A DNA stretch of 5,694 bases, taken from NCBI RefSeq assembly GCF_049965315.1, contig NZ_JBMFWL010000053.1, positions 1-5,694 of the forward strand, in the 5' to 3' direction. Position 1 is the first letter of the stretch, and every line of letters begins with the position of its first letter. This stretch comes from Acidithiobacillus_B sp049965315. Lineage in GTDB: Bacteria; Pseudomonadota; Gammaproteobacteria; Acidithiobacillales; Acidithiobacillaceae. The notes beneath the pieces were generated by a model. That model had not been told where the DNA came from, did no database searches, and saw only the letters and a program-made list of their open reading frames with translations. Shown one piece after another: positions 5,031-5,694 of this stretch. The position numbers were made by a program, and so were the translations under genes.

Positions 5031-5671
5031 TGGATCCCGCGTCTTATGACGCTTGGTACGATACCGCCCGCGGGCGCTGGATCGGCATGGCCGAGTTCCG
5101 CCTGCTCTCCAGGCTGCTGCAGGCTCGGCCGGGGGACACGCTCCTGGACGTGGGCTGTGGCACTGGATGGTTCACCCGCCGTTTTGCGGAGGAAGACCTC
5201 CTCGCCAGTGGTCTGGATCCAAACCCGGACTGGCTTGCCTTCGCTCAAGCCAAGGGTCCTCCCGCGACCCGATGGATCCTGGGGGATGCCCGTGCCCTGC
5301 CCTTTCCCGACCGCAGTTTCGACCGGGTGGTTTCGGTCGCGGCCTTGTGCTTCGTGGAAGAGGAGCGCCAAGCCGTGGCCGAGATCGTGCGGGTGACGCG
5401 GCAGCGCTTTGCCATCGGCTGGCTCAACCGGACGAGCCTGCTCTACAGGCAGAAGGGCCGGGGCGGTGGAAGCGGGGCCTATCGTGGGGCGCGCTGGCAT
5501 CGTCCCCGCGAAGTGCTCGACTTCTTCTCCGGCCTGAGGGTGCGCCGGCTGGCGGTACACTCCGCCATCTTCCTCCCTTCCGGGAACCGCGTGGCGCGAG
5601 CGATGGAACGGCTACTGCCCCATACGCTGCCCTGGGGCGGCTTGGTGGTGGTCTCGGGAGAGACGGCGTAG
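5030..5671 (+). CDS. Class I SAM-dependent methyltransferase (Methyltransf_11/UbiE-like)
   Basis: The 213-residue protein shows the Rossmann SAM fold. Motif I is LLDVGCGTGWF at 38-48, an acidic strand end LDPNPDWL at 62-69 should contact the SAM ribose, and GDARALPFPDRSFDRVVS at 85-102 matches the motif II and III region of the Methyltransf_11 family. The substrate is unknown. It is not a convincing ArsM arsenite methyltransferase: only Cys43 and Cys107 are present, Cys43 belongs to the SAM loop, and the usual ArsM cysteine set and length are lacking. The start at 5030 gives MDPASYDAWYD, typical of such enzymes, and overlaps the previous stop as TGATG. An in-frame ATG at 5000 would overlap that gene by 31 bases and is less likely. 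The upstream neighbour suggests it was once co-transcribed with a full cysteine desulfurase. No terminator is evident after the stop. Confidence 0.85.
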   Translation: MDPASYDAWYDTARGRWIGMAEFRLLSRLLQARPGDTLLDVGCGTGWFTRRFAEEDLLASGLDPNPDWLAFAQAKGPPATRWILGDARALPFPDRSFDRVVSVAALCFVEEERQAVAEIVRVTRQRFAIGWLNRTSLLYRQKGRGGGSGAYRGARWHRPREVLDFFSGLRVRRLAVHSAIFLPSGNRVARAMERLLPHTLPWGGLVVVSGETA

Positions 5672-5694
5672 TTTTTGGGGCCGAACCAGATGGG

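Noticed and set aside
5030..5671. Methyltransferase as ArsM (arsenite methylation)
   Set aside because: Only two cysteines are present, one within the SAM loop, and the protein is shorter than ArsM without its C-terminal domain.
5672..5694. Possible terminator or new gene start after the methyltransferase
   Set aside because: A short T-run follows the stop codon but no stem precedes it, and the remaining bases are too few to judge the ATG near the end.

Overview
The window is an arsenic-resistance (ars) island in a GC-rich Gram-negative bacterium. The layout (arsR-arsC divergent from arsB) and an ArsR whose cysteine cluster lies at the C-terminal end resemble Acidithiobacillus ferrooxidans-type systems. 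The Acidithiobacillus assignment is inference from gene order and protein character, not from any search.

Left arm, minus strand, read from about 3350 down to 1: a promoter overlapping a palindromic operator drives arsR (repressor), arsC (thiol-dependent arsenate reductase of the low-molecular-weight phosphatase fold), arsD (arsenite metallochaperone), arsA (two-domain arsenite-stimulated ATPase) and a gene for a CBS-domain protein. The CBS gene is broken after about 36 codons. The sequence that follows looks like the left terminal inverted repeat and orfA start of an IS3-family insertion sequence, which runs off the window.

Right arm, plus strand: arsB (arsenite efflux permease) is transcribed divergently from the same 104-bp control region. 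Joined to it by TGATG stop/start overlaps are the C-terminal quarter of a cysteine desulfurase (class V aminotransferase family) that lacks the PLP domain, and then a small class I SAM-dependent methyltransferase. The fragment suggests that the right edge of the ars island falls at the arsB stop codon, inside or against an older chromosomal gene.

How the genes work together: ArsC reduces arsenate to arsenite, ArsD hands arsenite to ArsA, and ArsA energises extrusion through ArsB. ArsR senses arsenite and probably controls both divergent transcripts from one operator. The roles of the CBS protein and the methyltransferase are not known from sequence.

There is no gene-free stretch longer than 300 bases. 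I see no rRNA, tRNA, CRISPR array, replication origin or convincing intrinsic terminator. The core ars genes are well known. The less ordinary points are the two island boundaries, the ArsR cysteine spacing, a perfect 12-base match to the Neisseria DNA uptake sequence between arsC and arsD, and the coupled tail behind arsB.
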